Origin: CALMEH01 sp964548225
GTDB taxonomy: Bacteria; Acidobacteriota; Blastocatellia; Pyrinomonadales; Pyrinomonadaceae
Assembly (NCBI GenBank): GCA_964548225.1
Contig: CAZJQP010000016.1
Location: forward strand, 1-64,000
Direction of reading: 5' to 3'
Length of the DNA stretch: 64,000 bases
Shown here piece by piece: positions 16,198 to 24,296 of the stretch. The position numbers and the translations under genes are program-made. The notes beneath the pieces were generated by a model. That model ran no database searches, was not told the origin of the DNA, and saw nothing but the letters and a program-made list of their open reading frames with translations. Within the stretch, counting starts at the first letter, position 1, and every line of letters starts with the position of its first letter.

Positions 16198-18495
16198 TCA
16201 TTTTAAGTGCTTCTCGAAGAAAGTCAAAATCCGTTCGTATTCGTCCGCCCACGAACTCGGACGAGTGAAGCCGTGATTTTCCGATGGATAGAGCATTGCT
16301 TCAAAATACTGCGTTTTTTCGAGCCGCATCAGCTTTTCCATAAGTTGAATCGAATCCTGCGCCGGAACATTGTCGTCAACCAATCCGTGCAAAATCAAAA
16401 GCGGTTTTTGCAAATTTTCGGCGTATGTTATCGGCGAACTTCGCTTGTAGGCTTCGGGATTTCGGTCGGGAAAACCTAATCTTTCGGTCGTATAGACTGG
16501 CGACGAATAGAAATAATTTTTCCAATCGAACACGGAGCGCAAAGCCGCCGCCGCCGCGATTTTATCCGGCGCACGCATCACCAACATTCCCGCCATAAAT
16601 CCGCCGTAACTTCCGCCGTAAACGCCGACTTTCTTCTCGTCAACCGCATAATTTTTGACCATAAAATCAATCGAATCTAAATGATCTTCGTGATCTTTGC
16701 CGCCGAGAAAGTCGTGAACATCAGTGCGCCAATCGCGCCCGTAGCCCGCCGAGCCGCGAAAATCAATGTCCAGCACGACATAACCTTTCTGCGTCAAAAG
16801 CTGATTGAACATAAATTCGCGGTAATAATTGTTCCAGCCGTTTATCGTATTTTGCAGATAGCCCGCGCCGTGAACAAAAATCGCCATCGGATATTTTTTC
16901 GATTTATCAAAATCCGCCGGCAAGTAAATTTTCGATTTTATCTGCTTGCCGTCCCGCGAAGGAATATCAATAAATTTTGGCTCATTCCATTTTCGATTAA
17001 GAAAATTTGCGGGTGTAGTATTCGTCAATTTTTTAATATTGGCAGACGCAAATTTCACTATTGCATAAAGTTCAGTTGGCTGATTCCAAGTTGATGATTG
17101 AAACAAAATAGTATCTCCTTCAAATTGTGGATTCGTCTTCATTCCTTTGAAGTTTCCCGTTACTCTAATAGGTAGATAATCATCTTCGGACTTAGAAAGA
17201 GCAGATAGTTGACGTTCGCTTGTTCCTTTTTGGGTTGATAAATAAACAATATCGCGGATGTCCATCCATTTTGCCCATTCGACTTGCCAATTTCCTTTCG
17301 TCAGTTGTTTGATTTCGACTTTTCCCGTAAAACCTGAGTCGGTCGGATTTTCTTGGCGGATTTCGTTTGTCGGATTCGCTTGCGGTTTGACGCGTTCGAG
17401 CGTGGCGAGATATAAATGATTAAAACCGTCTTTTTCGCTTCCGAAAAGAATCTGCGAAGAGTCTTTCGGATTCGCTTCGACAATCGAAGAAAGCGGCGCA
17501 ATCCATTTTTCGTCGCGCTCTTCCGTAACTAAAATCGTCTGTTCGGCTTTGCTTCCGACGTTGTGAATGTAGAAAATCTGCCGCCGCTTCGTGTCTTGGT
17601 CAATGCGGTCAACAATCAAACTCCGATTATCGCTTGCCCAATCAAGACCGCGAATATAGCCCGCGCCGTCCGCTTTCGGGAGTTTTATTTCAAACGGTCT
17701 TTCGAGGCTTCCGTCAAGTTTTGAAACCAAAACCTTCTGCTCGGTAAATCCGCGCCGAAACGAAGGCGTTTGCACAAATTCGTCCAAATAATTCGGCACA
17801 AAAAGCGCACGTTGCCGCGAGCCGTCCGAAACGATATACGCCAAAAGCGTCGCGTCCTTCGTCGGATTCACGCCGAAAACATTCTGAAAAGCCGTCGGAT
17901 TCGCTTCCTTTGTAACCTGCACGATTGAAGTTTCCTTCAAATTCAAAACAAAATAATTGCCGCCCGAAGAATACAAAACGCTGTCATTCGTCAACCAACG
18001 CGCCGCCGCTTCAAAACCTTGCGTTCTGGTGATTCGACGCGGTTTTGCGTCTTTCATTTCTAAATCCAAAACATAAATATCCGTATTCTGTAAAAACAAA
18101 ATCCGCTTTGAATCGGGCGAAAATTCCACGCCGAACAGATTTTTTTCACGCGCCCGCACAAAATCATCGCGCACCGTCAAACCGTAATTCAATTTACTTT
18201 CGGCTTGCGGTGAGCGCATTTCAAAATTTTCTTCCGCATTCACCAAAATTCGCGGCTCGCCACCGGAAGTCGAAACGATATAAAGATTTCGCGGCTCAAT
18301 GCCCGCCGCATTCCACGAAAAAATCACCGTTTTTCCATCAGGCGAAAGACGTTCCGAATCAGCACGCATTCCGGCAATCGAAGGCTCGCGCATAATCTCG
18401 CGCACGGTCAAGTTTTGAGCGTTTGCACTCAAAACAAGTAAAAAGTAAAAAGTAAAAAGGCAAAAATAAAAAGCGGAAAGTTTGATTTTGGTCAT
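16198..18495 (-). CDS. exported S9-family prolyl oligopeptidase-like peptidase
   Basis: The 765-residue protein has a signal peptide (about 1-26), a WD40/TolB-like beta-propeller region (about 40-480), and a C-terminal alpha/beta-hydrolase domain with the nucleophile motif GGSYGGF (Ser near 630), an Asp in GLVDDNVP near 715 and a His in SENHGF near 750. This is the arrangement of dipeptidyl-peptidase IV and acylaminoacyl-peptidase relatives, which clip short peptides outside the cytoplasm. The hydrophobic core of the signal peptide (AFYFCLFTFYFLL) is encoded by a tandem heptamer repeat related to the intergenic hairpins. Confidence 0.9.
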   Translation of the reverse strand: MTKIKLSAFYFCLFTFYFLLVLSANAQNLTVREIMREPSIAGMRADSERLSPDGKTVIFSWNAAGIEPRNLYIVSTSGGEPRILVNAEENFEMRSPQAESKLNYGLTVRDDFVRAREKNLFGVEFSPDSKRILFLQNTDIYVLDLEMKDAKPRRITRTQGFEAAARWLTNDSVLYSSGGNYFVLNLKETSIVQVTKEANPTAFQNVFGVNPTKDATLLAYIVSDGSRQRALFVPNYLDEFVQTPSFRRGFTEQKVLVSKLDGSLERPFEIKLPKADGAGYIRGLDWASDNRSLIVDRIDQDTKRRQIFYIHNVGSKAEQTILVTEERDEKWIAPLSSIVEANPKDSSQILFGSEKDGFNHLYLATLERVKPQANPTNEIRQENPTDSGFTGKVEIKQLTKGNWQVEWAKWMDIRDIVYLSTQKGTSERQLSALSKSEDDYLPIRVTGNFKGMKTNPQFEGDTILFQSSTWNQPTELYAIVKFASANIKKLTNTTPANFLNRKWNEPKFIDIPSRDGKQIKSKIYLPADFDKSKKYPMAIFVHGAGYLQNTINGWNNYYREFMFNQLLTQKGYVVLDIDFRGSAGYGRDWRTDVHDFLGGKDHEDHLDSIDFMVKNYAVDEKKVGVYGGSYGGFMAGMLVMRAPDKIAAAAALRSVFDWKNYFYSSPVYTTERLGFPDRNPEAYKRSSPITYAENLQKPLLILHGLVDDNVPAQDSIQLMEKLMRLEKTQYFEAMLYPSENHGFTRPSSWADEYERILTFFEKHLK

Positions 18496-18517
18496 TTGAT
18501 TTTCGGTTTTTAACTAA

Positions 18518-18565
18518 TCTGTAAGCAAGATAATTTTTAAGTCTGTAAGCAAGATAATTTTTAAG
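18518..18565. repeat. 24-bp exact tandem duplication
   Basis: The sequence TCTGTAAGCAAGATAATTTT plus TAAG occurs twice in a row (18518-18541 and 18542-18565), just upstream of the S9 peptidase start. It may affect its promoter. Confidence 0.85.
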
Positions 18566-18604
18566 CCCGATTAAGTTCTATTCAAATTAAATCTAACAAT
18601 CGCG

Positions 18605-18614
18605 NNNNNNNNNN
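18605..18614. other. assembly gap (10 N)
   Basis: Ten undetermined bases mark a scaffold join. The gap abuts a strong palindromic element (18615-18770), which is the likely reason the assembly broke. The true length of missing sequence is unknown, so genes could be absent here. Confidence 0.99.
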
Positions 18615-18770
18615 CCGCCCGATGTGCGGAAGGTCTCTGACCTTCCGACAATCTTGCTTAAGAACTTCGGGCTACGCCCGCAGCGTTCGGGGCGTAGCCC
18701 CATCGTAATTAGAAGTCGTGCCGAAAGGTCAGAGACCTTCCGCACATCGGCGGGCAAAGCCCGAAGCGGA
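18615..18770. repeat. palindromic repeat element, family C
   Basis: A near-perfect inverted repeat (GATGTGCGGAAGGTCTCTGA at 18621-18640 and onward; complement within 18722-18748) encloses smaller hairpins built on GGGCTACGCCC. It is GC-richer than its surroundings, directly adjoins the N gap and has no coding potential. It is probably a mobile palindromic repeat that may extend into the gap. Confidence 0.75.
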
Positions 18771-18778
18771 CTAAAAAA

Positions 18779-18970
18779 TTATCTTTGCTCGGAACGATTT
18801 TTTAATTCCTCAAGCTCATACATTTTTCGCTGAAGTTTTTCTACTCTTTGAGTGGGTGTTAATTTCAAATTCTCAAGCAACTCATTTAAATCAACTCCAG
18901 CCTCCTTCGCCGCCGCAATTTTGCTTCCCGGTTTCGGATTCAAAAGTTTTTCTTCTATGGAGCGTTTCAT
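18779..18970 (-). CDS. small antitoxin-like helical protein
   Basis: This 63-residue protein (MKRSIEEKLLNPKPGSKI..., LKLTPTQRVEKLQRK) resembles the short helical proteins that sit beside nucleotidyltransferase-type genes in many bacteria. The LxLTPxxRVxxL segment is typical. No partner gene is present on the downstream side, where there is only the palindromic element and the assembly gap. It starts 9 nt after the stop of the acid phosphatase gene. The function is inferred from resemblance only. Confidence 0.5.
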   Translation of the reverse strand: MKRSIEEKLLNPKPGSKIAAAKEAGVDLNELLENLKLTPTQRVEKLQRKMYELEELKNRSEQR

Positions 18971-18979
18971 AAATTAATT

Positions 18980-19831
18980 TTACGGCAATTCGAGCGCGTT
19001 TGCACGTTTTTCTGCTCTTGGTGCGTTTGATTTATCGTCGCGGTAGATTGCGCTTTCCCATTCGCCATACATCGCGTTTGGAATGACGATAAACATATTT
19101 CCCCATAAATCTTTGGCTTTGTCGGTTTCGGCAAATCTGTCCGCAACAGATTTGTTTTCAAAAACGTCCGACAAATCGTTCAAATTATCGCCGATGAGCG
19201 AAACGATGCGGTAATTCTTTTTTACGTCCAGACGGCGCGGTTCTTTGCTCGAAATCGGTCTGCCGTCTTGCCCGACGACGCGCAAAAGCACATTTTCGGC
19301 GGAAATATCAGGAAATCCGGCTGACTTTAAGTTGTCAATCGTCGCTTGAAGTTGCGGATTTGCGTCGCGGTTTGAAACGTAGAAAATCCGCACGCCTTTC
19401 GATTTCGCGTAGATTGCAAAATCAACCGCGCCCGGAATCGCTTTTGCCTTTCGCATTTCGCCCCACGCATACCAACTTTTCAAATCAAACGGCAGATTAT
19501 TTTTTGCGCCCAAGGCTTGTGCGGGCGAATTGTCGAGCATTGTTTCATCAATATCAACCACGATTGCACGAGGTTTTTTGCGTTCGGCTTTCGGAAGTTT
19601 TTTACGCGATTTGTCGTCTGCGTCAATTCCAAGTTTCGCCCAATTAAACGCTTGCAGACACAAAGCGCGATATTCCGACGCTTTTTGTTGAAACAAAATC
19701 GCCGCGATTTGATATTCGTAATCGGATTTAACGGTCGTCTGTTGCTGTGCCGTCGAATTAGTCGCAAAATAAGTTGTAATGACGGACGCGAACACGAGTC
19801 CGAAGGTTAGAAGATAGTTTTTGGTTTTCAT
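18980..19831 (-). CDS. exported HAD acid phosphatase, class C / e(P4)-like
   Basis: The ATG at 19831 (MKTKNYLL) is preferred to an upstream in-frame start, since it begins a normal signal peptide (about 1-28, ending STAQ). The mature protein has the family's aspartate signature DIDETMLDNSP near residue 92, then SNRDAN (motif II-like) near 160 and GDNLNDLSD near 230. These match e(P4)/class C acid phosphatases, which remove phosphate from nucleotides and other monoesters in the periplasm. There is no lipobox Cys, so it is likely soluble. It is divergent from the small acidic gene at 19845. Confidence 0.88.
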   Translation of the reverse strand: MKTKNYLLTFGLVFASVITTYFATNSTAQQQTTVKSDYEYQIAAILFQQKASEYRALCLQAFNWAKLGIDADDKSRKKLPKAERKKPRAIVVDIDETMLDNSPAQALGAKNNLPFDLKSWYAWGEMRKAKAIPGAVDFAIYAKSKGVRIFYVSNRDANPQLQATIDNLKSAGFPDISAENVLLRVVGQDGRPISSKEPRRLDVKKNYRIVSLIGDNLNDLSDVFENKSVADRFAETDKAKDLWGNMFIVIPNAMYGEWESAIYRDDKSNAPRAEKRANALELP

Positions 19832-19844
19832 AGACAAAGAAATT

Positions 19845-19991
19845 ATGCCCGAAAACGCGAAAGAAAAAAACACGGCGGAAGAAGAAATTGAAGAAAAGAA
19901 AGCCGAAAATGAAGAGCGAAGTTATTATTACGACGATGCTTGCGGTTACGAAATTTATGACGCGGACGAGGAAGATGAAGAAAATTTGTAG
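19845..19991 (+). CDS. small acidic protein, 48 residues
   Basis: An ATG at 19845 opens a 48-codon frame ending TAG at 19989. The product is very acidic (about 20 Glu/Asp), starts MPENAKEKNTAEEE and has an aromatic patch RSYYYDDACGYEIYDAD before an acidic tail. The biased composition, lack of interrupting stops and the terminator hairpin 27 nt after the stop favour a real small gene. It has no strong ribosome binding site. The function is unknown. Confidence 0.5.
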   Translation: MPENAKEKNTAEEEIEEKKAENEERSYYYDDACGYEIYDADEEDEENL

Positions 19992-20017
19992 AAAATATGG
20001 TAGTGAACACAAAATAA

Positions 20018-20094
20018 TGAAAAACTAAAAGTAAAAAGTGAAAAGTGAAAGAAATAAGTTCTCCACTTTTCACTTTTAGTTTTTAGTTTTTCAC
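20018..20094. terminator. heptamer-repeat hairpin between convergent genes
   Basis: Units of AAAAGTG/AAAAACT type (20018-20049) face their complements (20064-20093) and can form a stem of about 30 bp. Placed between the small acidic gene (+) and the Tudor-like lipoprotein gene (-), it probably ends both transcripts. Confidence 0.8.
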
Positions 20095-20951
20095 TAATTA
20101 AAGATGATGTATTCGTCCGGTCTGACATTGCGCGTTTTGCCGTCTTTGAATTTAACTTCTTTGTCGGAAGTCGCTTCGCCGAATTCCCAACGCGAAGTGT
20201 TGGACGTGCCTTTGACGAGAACGATGTCGCCCGCTTTCATCGGCGTTCCGGTTGAACCGGTTTTCGGTTGCGGCGCAACTTTTGTAAATTCAACGTCGCT
20301 GGGGTTGAAATTGTCTGCCCATTTGACTTTCGCTTTTTCACCGCTGATGCTCTGAACCGTTCCACCATACCAACTGTTGCCGCTCCAAGCCGCCACAACC
20401 GTATCGCCGACTTTCGGTGCGTAGCCCGAAGGAACAACGGGGCGCATCGTTGCAACTTTCTTTTCAAAGCCCGATTCGGCTTTCACCTTTTTAAATTCCT
20501 CAACCGTTGCCGGACGCACGACAACAACTTGGTCAGGCGAAAGATTGGTCTTGTTGCCATAGGAAAGATTTTCGACTTCGATTGATTTTCCGTCAGCCTT
20601 TGTAATTTCCGCCGCCGCCCAATAGTTTTCGTTGCCGCGTTTGGCAAGCACGAAATCGCCGACTTTCAAATTAGTATTCGAGCCGGGTGTCGGAATTGTA
20701 TAAACATCCGCTTCGTCAACCGTGTAAGTTTGCGAACCAAATGGAATTTTATAACGCGAACCGTCAACCGATTCGATTTTTCCTTCGCCAAAGCCTTCAC
20801 GCGATTGTTTGAACAAAACCGTGTCGCCCGCTTTCGGCTTTGCGCCGTCGGTTTTCGCCGTTTGTGTTCCCGTGTTTCCGGTGTTGCCACCGCCGCCGCC
20901 GCAAGCTACGAATAAAACGCTTGCACATAAAATCAATAATAATTTTTTCAT
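20094..20951 (-). CDS. lipoprotein with four Tudor/SH3-like repeats
   Basis: The signal peptide ends in the lipobox LFVAC (Cys17), followed by a Gly-rich linker. The rest has four repeats of about 55-60 residues, each with a GD-x-V-(hydrophobic) strand, a W or F about 10-15 residues on, and a basic turn: KAGDTVLFKQ, KVGDFVLAKRGNENYW, KVGDTVVAAWSGNSWYGG and KAGDIVLVKGTSNTSRW. The third, WYGGTVQSI...KVKWAD, is very like a Tudor/agenet barrel. Such barrels bind peptides or small ligands. The binding partner is unknown. A GGAGAT ribosome site precedes the start. Confidence 0.75.
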   Translation of the reverse strand: MKKLLLILCASVLFVACGGGGGNTGNTGTQTAKTDGAKPKAGDTVLFKQSREGFGEGKIESVDGSRYKIPFGSQTYTVDEADVYTIPTPGSNTNLKVGDFVLAKRGNENYWAAAEITKADGKSIEVENLSYGNKTNLSPDQVVVVRPATVEEFKKVKAESGFEKKVATMRPVVPSGYAPKVGDTVVAAWSGNSWYGGTVQSISGEKAKVKWADNFNPSDVEFTKVAPQPKTGSTGTPMKAGDIVLVKGTSNTSRWEFGEATSDKEVKFKDGKTRNVRPDEYIIFN

Positions 20952-21106
20952 TTTTTTATCTCCTGTGTTTGATTGGTAATCTGACCTTTTCGGTCATTTT
21001 TTTTCCTTCCCGACAGGTTTGAAGCGCACGGATTTACTTTCTCACTAGATTTTTACCAATCAAAGACAGGCAAAATCCGCACGCTTCAAACCCAATCGAG
21101 CCTAAT

Positions 21107-21246
21107 GATTGGAGCGCAGCCGGCTCGGTTACAACATCGCGTTTTTCAGCAATATAACGGTGTTTGCAAATAACTCAACTTGATTTCTTCACAAACGCTT
21201 TTTCGCGCTTTGCGCTCATTGCAAGCGAACCGCTTGCGCTCCAGTC
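21107..21246. repeat. family A inverted-repeat element, copy 2
   Basis: The right end (CATTGCAAGCG...CGCTTGCGCTCCAGTC) and the interior (TTGCAAATAACTCAACTTGA, ACAAACGCTTTTTCGCGC) match copy 1 at 1182-1323 in reverse orientation. The left end (GATTGGAGCGCAG) has diverged. It lies between two minus-strand genes, ending at the stop codon of the next gene. Confidence 0.75.
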
Positions 21247-21248
21247 AA

Positions 21249-21713
21249 TTAATTGTTGCGGTCGTATTCAATGCCGCGATTGACTTCCGCAATCGCATCG
21301 CTTATCAAGTTCATCGCTTGATTGCGATAACCGCCTTTATCAGCCGAAGCCTTTCGCAAATTTGCCAACGCAGATTGCAGATACTCACGCGCCTTAACCA
21401 TATTCGGCTGATCTAAATTGTTAAAATTAACAGGCGAAAATTCGTTTTCCGAAAAATTTCGCCGTCTGCGGTCATTCGGATTTTGCTGATCATATGCAAT
21501 ACCGTTTTTGACCGATGTAATTGCTTGTCCGGTAATCGAAATCGCACGTTCACGGTGTCCGCCTTTGTCTGCCGTGGCGCGTTTCAAATATTTCAGAGCA
21601 TCTTCCAAATTATCCTGCGCCGCCCGCATAAACGGTTGGTCGGCTTTAATCGGCAAAGCCAACATCGAAACTGCCAAAATCATTCCTAAAACTGCTGTTA
21701 AACTTTTCTTCAT
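21249..21713 (-). CDS. exported protein with two helical repeats
   Basis: The ATG at 21713 lies 6 nt from a GGAG site; the ATG at 21719 directly abuts it. A signal peptide (about 1-24) is followed by two copies of a helical repeat (about 30-75 and 107-153) with the shared pattern A-x3-L-x2-AL-x2-L-x2-A-ADKGG-x-R-x2-A-x2-I-x2-AI-x2-V-x2-GI-x-YD. The internal duplication suggests a four-helix arrangement. No known family is assigned. Its promoter region carries the shared motif at 21742-21771 and so it may depend on the nearby ECF sigma factor. Confidence 0.75.
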   Translation of the reverse strand: MKKSLTAVLGMILAVSMLALPIKADQPFMRAAQDNLEDALKYLKRATADKGGHRERAISITGQAITSVKNGIAYDQQNPNDRRRRNFSENEFSPVNFNNLDQPNMVKAREYLQSALANLRKASADKGGYRNQAMNLISDAIAEVNRGIEYDRNN

Positions 21714-21741
21714 TTTCATCTCCTTTTTTCAAACTTTTGAT

Positions 21742-21771
21742 ATTAGTGTCAAAACCCGAAAAAACATTTCA
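21742..21771 (-). promoter_or_regulatory. ECF-type promoter motif, copy 1
   Basis: Read on the minus strand this is TGAAATGTTTT, 12 nt, CACTAAT, ending 28 nt before the ATG at 21713. The same two blocks with identical 12-nt spacing occur at 24179-24207 and 25271-25300, each also just upstream of a minus-strand gene. The geometry fits a -35/-10 pair for an extracytoplasmic-function sigma factor. Confidence 0.65.
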
Positions 21772-21773
21772 CC

Positions 21774-22394
21774 TTACGGACATTTAACAAAAAATCCGCC
21801 GCCGCCGAAGCTGTCAACTTTTGAAGCTGACCATTTTCCGCCAGCGTAGGTTTGTTTGACAATCCATTCCTGAACCTGACAATTCGGGCGTTTCGGCAAT
21901 TTCAGCAAAGCCGTGCCGCGAATAAAACGATTTGTCGGCACGCCGAGCGAATTTTTAAACATATTCCAATCTTTATAGTTTGAACCGATGTTCAAAACGC
22001 TCACGCCCGCGTAATAGCTGATAAATTTCGCTTTCGCCATTCCTTCTTCCGTCGGACGCTTAAACGGCGGCTGTTGCCACGAATTATTTTTGCCCGCCTC
22101 GTTAATCAAGCCGCGCAATTTTTCCAATTCCTCACGCACCGGAGCTTGCCAGTCAGCCGGAAAATCCGAAACCGAAACTTTCAAAGTCTTCGCCAAATTC
22201 GCTTTCCAAACATCCGGCTCAAAAAGCAAAAGCTGAATGTCGTCCGAAGTAATATTGTTTGAATTATCGAGCGCACGTTTGATTTCATTGCGCGTAAAAC
22301 CCATATTTACTTCAATTATGTCCTGTGCCTCGGACTGCGCGAAAATGCTTGCCGAAAACAACAAAATAGTTGCCAAAAATAATGCTGATTTCAT
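21774..22394 (-). CDS. exported protein of unknown function
   Basis: The ATG at 22394 follows a GGAG site by about 10 nt, so upstream in-frame starts are rejected. A signal peptide (about 1-20, ending FAQ) is followed by a helical acidic region and a C-terminal beta-rich part with two Cys residues (RPNCQVQ and the terminal VKCP) that could pair. I recognise no family. It is the last gene of a five-gene row (23807, 23404, 22843, 22434, this one) with short gaps of 10-39 nt, so probably one operon. Confidence 0.7.
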   Translation of the reverse strand: MKSALFLATILLFSASIFAQSEAQDIIEVNMGFTRNEIKRALDNSNNITSDDIQLLLFEPDVWKANLAKTLKVSVSDFPADWQAPVREELEKLRGLINEAGKNNSWQQPPFKRPTEEGMAKAKFISYYAGVSVLNIGSNYKDWNMFKNSLGVPTNRFIRGTALLKLPKRPNCQVQEWIVKQTYAGGKWSASKVDSFGGGGFFVKCP

Positions 22395-22433
22395 CTTGAA
22401 ATTTCTCCTCATTTCACTAATACTCACAGAGTT

Positions 22434-22832
22434 TTACTTTATCGTGCCATTAAATTCGTGGAAGTAGGAACGCGAACCGTTTTCAACCAGACTTCCGCTC
22501 AGTTTTAACTTTTGGTCGTCAAACTCTAATGTTCCACTAAATTTTGAATCGTTATCCTTAAACAAAGAACACGGTTGTTCGGTAGCTATCCAGACTGCAT
22601 CTTGTTTGATAAATTTGATTGCCGGACATTTGGAAAGAAATGTCGCATTGTTGCTGTCGGCATCCGAAATTTTTACCGAAACCGTTTTGTCAGATTCTTT
22701 GTTGAGCGAAGCGGTCGCTTTTTGCTCGGTTTTTTCGGGTCCGACTTGCCGCGTCATTGTTCCCGAATAATTTGTTCCGCCGCAAGCCGTTAAAAACAAA
22801 CTCATTAACATAAAAATCGCTAGCTTTTTCAT
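22434..22832 (-). CDS. predicted lipoprotein, unknown function
   Basis: A typical lipoprotein signal ends in the lipobox LFLTAC (Cys17), followed by GGT. The 132-residue product has a compact beta-rich mature part with two further Cys (KCPAIKF and EQPCSLF), possibly a disulfide. A good GGAG ribosome site lies 7 nt before the ATG. It belongs to the five-gene row of small exported proteins. Confidence 0.75.
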   Translation of the reverse strand: MKKLAIFMLMSLFLTACGGTNYSGTMTRQVGPEKTEQKATASLNKESDKTVSVKISDADSNNATFLSKCPAIKFIKQDAVWIATEQPCSLFKDNDSKFSGTLEFDDQKLKLSGSLVENGSRSYFHEFNGTIK

Positions 22833-22842
22833 AACTTTTCTC

Positions 22843-23382
22843 CTACTGTTTCAAAGTAATTTCCAAAGTAAAATCCGCATCGGTCAAACCATCCGCACCC
22901 GCCACGCCGATAATTACGCTGTATGGATTTTTGATTGCATTGAGCGAAATCGTTCGTGCTTCGGTTTGCGTTTTGCCTTTTTTCGGGTAATCCCATTTAT
23001 ATTCGGCTTCGCACGTTACCGCGCTTGCTAAATCTTCGGGCAAAATTATTTTGTTCGCCGCGATTTCATATCCGTAAATGCTCAAATTTTTGCTCGCGTC
23101 TTTCGGAGTTACGGTGATTGTCATAATCGAATTTGACGGAATTGCCGTTGAAAAAAGAACGTGATTACCCGTAAATTTCGCGTTTTGTGTTGCCGGAAAA
23201 CACGCTGTCGAACTCGTTGAAGCCCATTTCAGACTCGACATTTTCGCACCGTTCGCAAGCGAACCTTCAATTTTTACCGTTTTGTTCGGTTCAACCTTAA
23301 TTGCCGTAATATTCGGCTTATTTTGCCCAAAAACACTCATCGAAAACACCAAAATTGTTATCAAGAAAATTGTTAATTTCAT
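22843..23382 (-). CDS. exported beta-rich protein, unknown function
   Basis: The signal peptide (about 1-19, ending VFGQ) is followed by a beta-sandwich-like domain (NITAIKVEPNKTVKIEG, MTITVTPKDASKNLSIYGYE) that resembles immunoglobulin-like folds in general pattern only. Two Cys residues (ACFPAT and VTCEAEY) may form a disulfide. A GGAG site precedes the ATG. It lies 10 nt upstream of the lipoprotein at 22434 within the same operon. Confidence 0.7.
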   Translation of the reverse strand: MKLTIFLITILVFSMSVFGQNKPNITAIKVEPNKTVKIEGSLANGAKMSSLKWASTSSTACFPATQNAKFTGNHVLFSTAIPSNSIMTITVTPKDASKNLSIYGYEIAANKIILPEDLASAVTCEAEYKWDYPKKGKTQTEARTISLNAIKNPYSVIIGVAGADGLTDADFTLEITLKQ

Positions 23383-23403
23383 CTCGAATTTCTCCTTTAA
23401 AAC

Positions 23404-23784
23404 TTAATTACATTTAGCTTGTCCTTTGAAACTTCCGTCCTTGAGTTTCGTCTGACATTTGTTCATACAAGTTACGGTTACAAAGTCCAAAAATGATTTG
23501 TCCCAATACATATATTCTTTTTTCGTAGGATTTTTGACTTCCTTCGATTTCGGCGAATCGAGCCAAATTCGGTAACGCGCATCAACTTCTTCGTCCGCTT
23601 CCAAACAGTAAAGATTGCAACTGTTTCTTTGCGCTTCGTCCGCGTCTTTGCCTTTGCCGCTAAAGGTTTTGCCGTTAGCAACGACTTCGCCCGTGCAAGG
23701 CATTTTTTCCGAACTGCACGACAAAACTGCAAAACTTAGAACTGCCGCCGTCAAAAATATCGAAAATTTATTTGCTCGATTCAT
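23404..23784 (-). CDS. Cys-rich predicted lipoprotein
   Basis: The ATG at 23784 with AAGGTG upstream is chosen; the longer frame overlaps the previous gene. The signal ends in VLSC (lipid-attached Cys near 23). The mature part has six more Cys (PCTGEV, SCNLYC, TCMNKC, AKC), pointing to a disulfide-stabilised small domain outside the cytoplasm. Spacing to neighbours is about 20 nt on each side. The function is unknown. Confidence 0.75.
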   Translation of the reverse strand: MNRANKFSIFLTAAVLSFAVLSCSSEKMPCTGEVVANGKTFSGKGKDADEAQRNSCNLYCLEADEEVDARYRIWLDSPKSKEVKNPTKKEYMYWDKSFLDFVTVTCMNKCQTKLKDGSFKGQAKCN

Positions 23785-23806
23785 AATTTCACCTTTAAAA
23801 TTACAA

Positions 23807-24145
23807 TTATAATCCGGCTTCTTTCGCGCAATCGGCGTTGAGTTTTGTAACATCGCTCATCGGAATTTTGCTTTGTTCCATCGGATTCGGACTCAGAGCG
23901 ATAACTTTGTTCAGATAGCAAGCGCAAAGTTTTTCAACTTTCGCCGGATCGTCTTTTTGTCTGCCGAATTTGCAATTTTTAACCGCATTATCTTTGTCTT
24001 GCGAAGTCCATTTTGAATCGTCAACCTTTGTCGTGGTTGTTGAAGTCGAATTGTTGGAAGTTGTTGTGTTCGTCGAACTTCCACCGCAAGCATTCAGCAA
24101 AACTGCTAATGCCAAAATTAAATTCATTGTTAATAGTTTTTTCAT
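23807..24145 (-). CDS. predicted lipoprotein, unknown function
   Basis: The lipobox LLNAC (Cys20) is followed by a long Thr/Ser/Asn linker and a small helical domain with Cys residues (KNCKFGRQ, EKLCACYLNKV, NADCAKEAG). The CxC-Y-L-x-K spacing resembles small secreted helical proteins found in Acidobacteria; this is an impression, not a family assignment. It is the first gene of the five-gene row and lies 33 nt downstream of promoter motif copy 2. Confidence 0.75.
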   Translation of the reverse strand: MKKLLTMNLILALAVLLNACGGSSTNTTTSNNSTSTTTTKVDDSKWTSQDKDNAVKNCKFGRQKDDPAKVEKLCACYLNKVIALSPNPMEQSKIPMSDVTKLNADCAKEAGL

Positions 24146-24178
24146 AATTTTCTCTTAATTTTTTTACTCCTTTCGATG

Positions 24179-24207
24179 TTAGTGTCGAAATCCCGAAAAA
24201 CATTTCA
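24179..24207 (-). promoter_or_regulatory. ECF-type promoter motif, copy 2
   Basis: On the minus strand this reads TGAAATGTTTT, 12 nt, CACTAA, ending 33 nt before the ATG at 24145. Over 31 aligned bases it is very close to copy 1 at 21742-21771, including a CGGG in the spacer. It would drive the five-gene operon of small exported proteins. Confidence 0.65.
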
Positions 24208-24211
24208 CAAG

Positions 24212-24290
24212 CCGCGAAAGACACGAAAAAAACGAAAAGAAAACCGAATAAATTTCAGTATTCTTTTCGTTTTTTTCGCGTCTTTCGCGG
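24212..24290. repeat. 30-bp hairpin (one mismatch)
   Basis: Arms 24212-24241 and 24261-24290 (CCGCGAAAGACACGAAAAAA and its near-complement) form a 30-bp stem with one mismatch and a 19-nt loop. It follows the stop of the anti-sigma gene on the minus strand and is a likely terminator. It is directly upstream of the motif at 24179. Confidence 0.8.
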
Positions 24291-24296
24291 TTCAAA

